A stretch of 60,000 bases of DNA. It comes from Owenia fusiformis. Its lineage: Eukaryota; Annelida; Polychaeta; Sabellida; Oweniidae. Below, in pieces: positions 57,771 to 60,000 of this stretch (position 1 is its first letter; each line of letters starts with the position of its first letter). The stretch spans positions 20,115,759 to 20,175,758 of the forward strand of contig CAIIXF020000009.1 in NCBI GenBank assembly GCA_903813345.2, written 5' to 3'. A program made the translations under genes and the position numbers. The notes under the pieces are model-generated. The model saw only the letters and a program-made list of their open reading frames with translations, was not told the origin of the DNA and did no database searches.

Positions 57771-59450
57771 AGGAGAAAAATGATTTTCAAAAATGACTTT
57801 GAAGCTCTGTAACTTTAGTATTCATATAGCAAAAAACTGAACACTTAGCGTCCAAAACTAGACCAATTTTCTACATGAAAATATTTTTTGGTTTTTGGTG
57901 AATCTTTTACTGGATAGATAACCTGAAATTAGATTTGCCACGAACCCACCATTTCCCATTGGTTTAATATGGCAATGACGATTTTCAAATATTGATCAAA
58001 TTTACCATCAATTTCCGACCTATGGGGGAAAAAATTGGGAAAATTTGGAACATAAAGAGGATTTAACACGTAATGAGGGAGCTAAGGTTGCCAAACTCAG
58101 TCATCCGGGAGGGGAGCGTATACCACACATGGGGGTAGGCTACTCCCCCGGGACCCGTAGAACACGATGTGACCTGAAGCTTATGCTTTCTCTAAGTGAA
58201 AAAAGTGATGACCTCAGTTTGGGACCAACATTCACACGGGGGTAAAGCAGACCCGATGCGGCAATGAGCTTGCTCGGCGGTAGTCATGTCTGTGTAACGG
58301 GTCTTAATGTATAGGTGTGTTCGGCGGTAGGTTCAAACAACGCGGATCCTTAAAGCATGTGCTCATGGTATATTCGTGTTTTAACACCCGTGATTCAGGG
58401 ATTTTTCAGTAGCCCGGTTAGCGGCCATTAGCCAATGGGTAGCCCCCCCCCCCCCCCCACCCCGAACTCTCCTAGGCGACGCAATTTGCACTGCGTTTGG
58501 TGCAATTGCGTAAATGCGTTTCGGACTGTCGTTGATGAGGCGCCCGTCGCCGTCAACGCACACATTACAATCTGATTCAAGTTGAATCGAGCATCCGAAA
58601 AGAGTTATGCGAACAAACTTCATGTTTTGGCTGTTCGCAAAATTAGTGTAACTCTATTTGTACGTCACGTGACAAGTGTTATGGTGACTATTAGAACATC
58701 CGGGAACTTCAGTTAAGTAAATTCCTACAAAAATCGATGTGGTGAAGAAGATATGTTATGGAATTTAAGTTCCTTTAGATCATTTGTACATTTGGATACA
58801 TATTGGAACACTTACTACTAACAATGATATAGTGAGGGTACTCGTGGATCTCATATTAACGGAATAAAACCCAAAATGGGCTGAAAATAAGTGTTGACTG
58901 TGGGCCTAAAAATTCTGGATGAAAATGGCGAAATTTTAAGCTGGATTCCGACGATTCGACCTCGAACTTTCGAGGTTTTTACGTAGGGATGGAGCTCTTT
59001 ATAGAGACAATGATGGGGACTGCCTTTGAGCTACGGGTTTCACCATTTGAGACCATAATGTCTGTCAAGGCAAAAATACAAAGGCTAGAAGGTAGGCCTG
59101 TCTATAGACTATTTGATCAAATCTTCCATTCAAACATTGACAATGTGATTGTTTGTTAGGCTAGGTATAGTTCTCCTAGCCTATAAGCTGAATACAGGCC
59201 GTCCAACTGTCCCGCAATTTGCGTATTTGTCACGCATTTGCTGGAAAATTTGAAGTCACGCCAGTTATTTTTGCGTGAGAGAATGTCACGCAAATACGCA
59301 TTTTACCTGATTATTGTCAAGCAAAAATATTCCTGTAGAAAAACTTGCAGTAGAAAAAAGTGATTGCTGATCCAGCACAAAACCGGATGTCGAAAAAAAA
59401 AAAAACGCATTTAGTTCTGACTTTTCACTCGGATACCGTATATGTTTATC
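57771..59450. other. Non-coding interval before the terminal palindrome
   Basis: No gene was recognised. It holds a C run (58447-58460), a repeated CGGCGGTAG motif (58276 and 58322), and a CACGCAA/ACGCA-rich stretch at 59218-59300. Short ORFs here (58045-58245, 58381-58623) look fortuitous. Confidence 0.4.
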
Positions 59451-60000
59451 ACATCCTATGACCCCTTTAGATTGTGGTCGTACGCCTGTATCATTTGTAA
59501 GCCTGTCTTTCTACAATGTCGGAGAATGAACTACGCATTGCACTATTAAATGACCTACCTCGATACATTCCAGAGTATTTTAGAATTCTTTTTATGTTGT
59601 TAGATCGCCAATTGTATGGGTTTATCGGCAGAACGAAGATATTTTCGTTTTTGATAGCAATATTTGCGTTTAATATTTTTAACTTATTTCAACCGTCAAA
59701 TTCCTCCACTCAGTTCCCGGCATGCACCAGTCATAAGGGAAATCCCTGGGGAATTCCCCTTCCGACATTTTGAAAATTGCTGACATATTTCCGATGTAAA
59801 AACTAAAATCTATTTGTTCTGCCGATAAACCCATACAATTGGCAATCTAACAACATAAAAAGAATTCTAAAATACTCTGGAATGTATCGAGGAAGGTCAT
59901 TTAATAGTGCAATGCGTAGTTCATTCTCCGACATTGTAGAAAGACAGGCTTACAAATGATACGAGCGTACGACCACAATCTAAAGGGGTCGTAGGATGCG
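59451..60000. repeat. Palindrome running off the right edge
   Basis: The left arm 59451-59635 and right arm 59815-60000 are inverse copies with very few differences, around a spacer of about 180 bp. Each arm contains the same ATG-led reading frame (MSENELRIALLNDLPRYIPE...), reading inward on the plus strand from 59516 and on the minus strand from about 59934. Few differences imply a recent duplication, gene conversion or an assembly fold-over. The right arm reaches the window edge, so the full length is unknown. Confidence 0.85.

Noticed and set aside
1-60000. Prokaryotic features (operons, CRISPR arrays, Shine-Dalgarno sites)
   Set aside because: The window is intron-rich eukaryotic DNA; the tandem repeats seen lack a direct-repeat/unique-spacer pattern.

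Overview
This is a eukaryotic nuclear window: AT-rich, with split genes whose GT/AG introns keep the reading frame exactly, tRNA-derived SINEs, many DNA-transposon remnants and metazoan-type genes. The gene content (secreted proteins combining a CBM14-type chitin-binding domain with a laminin-G-like domain, and a type II membrane aminopeptidase N) suggests a marine invertebrate, perhaps a lophotrochozoan. The species cannot be fixed from sequence alone.

Four protein genes can be reconstructed exon by exon. Genes A (minus, 8112 to 37, final exon off the left edge), B (plus, 12329 to 20950, final exon unresolved) and C (plus, 32790 to 41388, complete, 559 aa) are paralogues. Each encodes a signal peptide, a CBM14-like chitin-binding domain, a Pro/Thr linker, a cysteine module with CC and CCC clusters, a laminin-G/concanavalin-like domain, a helical basic region, a furin-like KR/RKR site and a conserved C-terminal tail. 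A and B are head to head across about 4.2 kb; C follows B in tandem. Gene D (plus, 42639 to 51002, 18 exons, 939 aa) is an M1-family zinc aminopeptidase, with GAMEN, HEXXH-18-E and catalytic Tyr motifs and an N-terminal membrane anchor.

The rest is mostly repeats. There are several Tc1/mariner-like elements sharing the end CAGGGTGG with TA target duplications, many of them palindromic. Other elements are a different mariner-like element (14832-16243), a likely solo LTR (16747-17342), a 3.7-kb palindrome holding a nested pogo-like element (21406-25129, 23448-24283), a PIF/Harbinger-like MITE (19708-20206), gypsy-type gag and pol fragments in opposite orientation (29108-29840), SINEs on both strands, and a 3.1-kb element with an internal satellite just downstream of gene D (51230-54335). 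The right end (54340-60000) has no recognised gene but holds several strong inverted repeats, including a 76-nt near-perfect hairpin and a palindrome that runs off the window edge.

The three secreted paralogues probably act together in a chitin-containing extracellular matrix (cuticle, shell or tube). This is inferred from domains only. The aminopeptidase neighbour has no demonstrated link to them.
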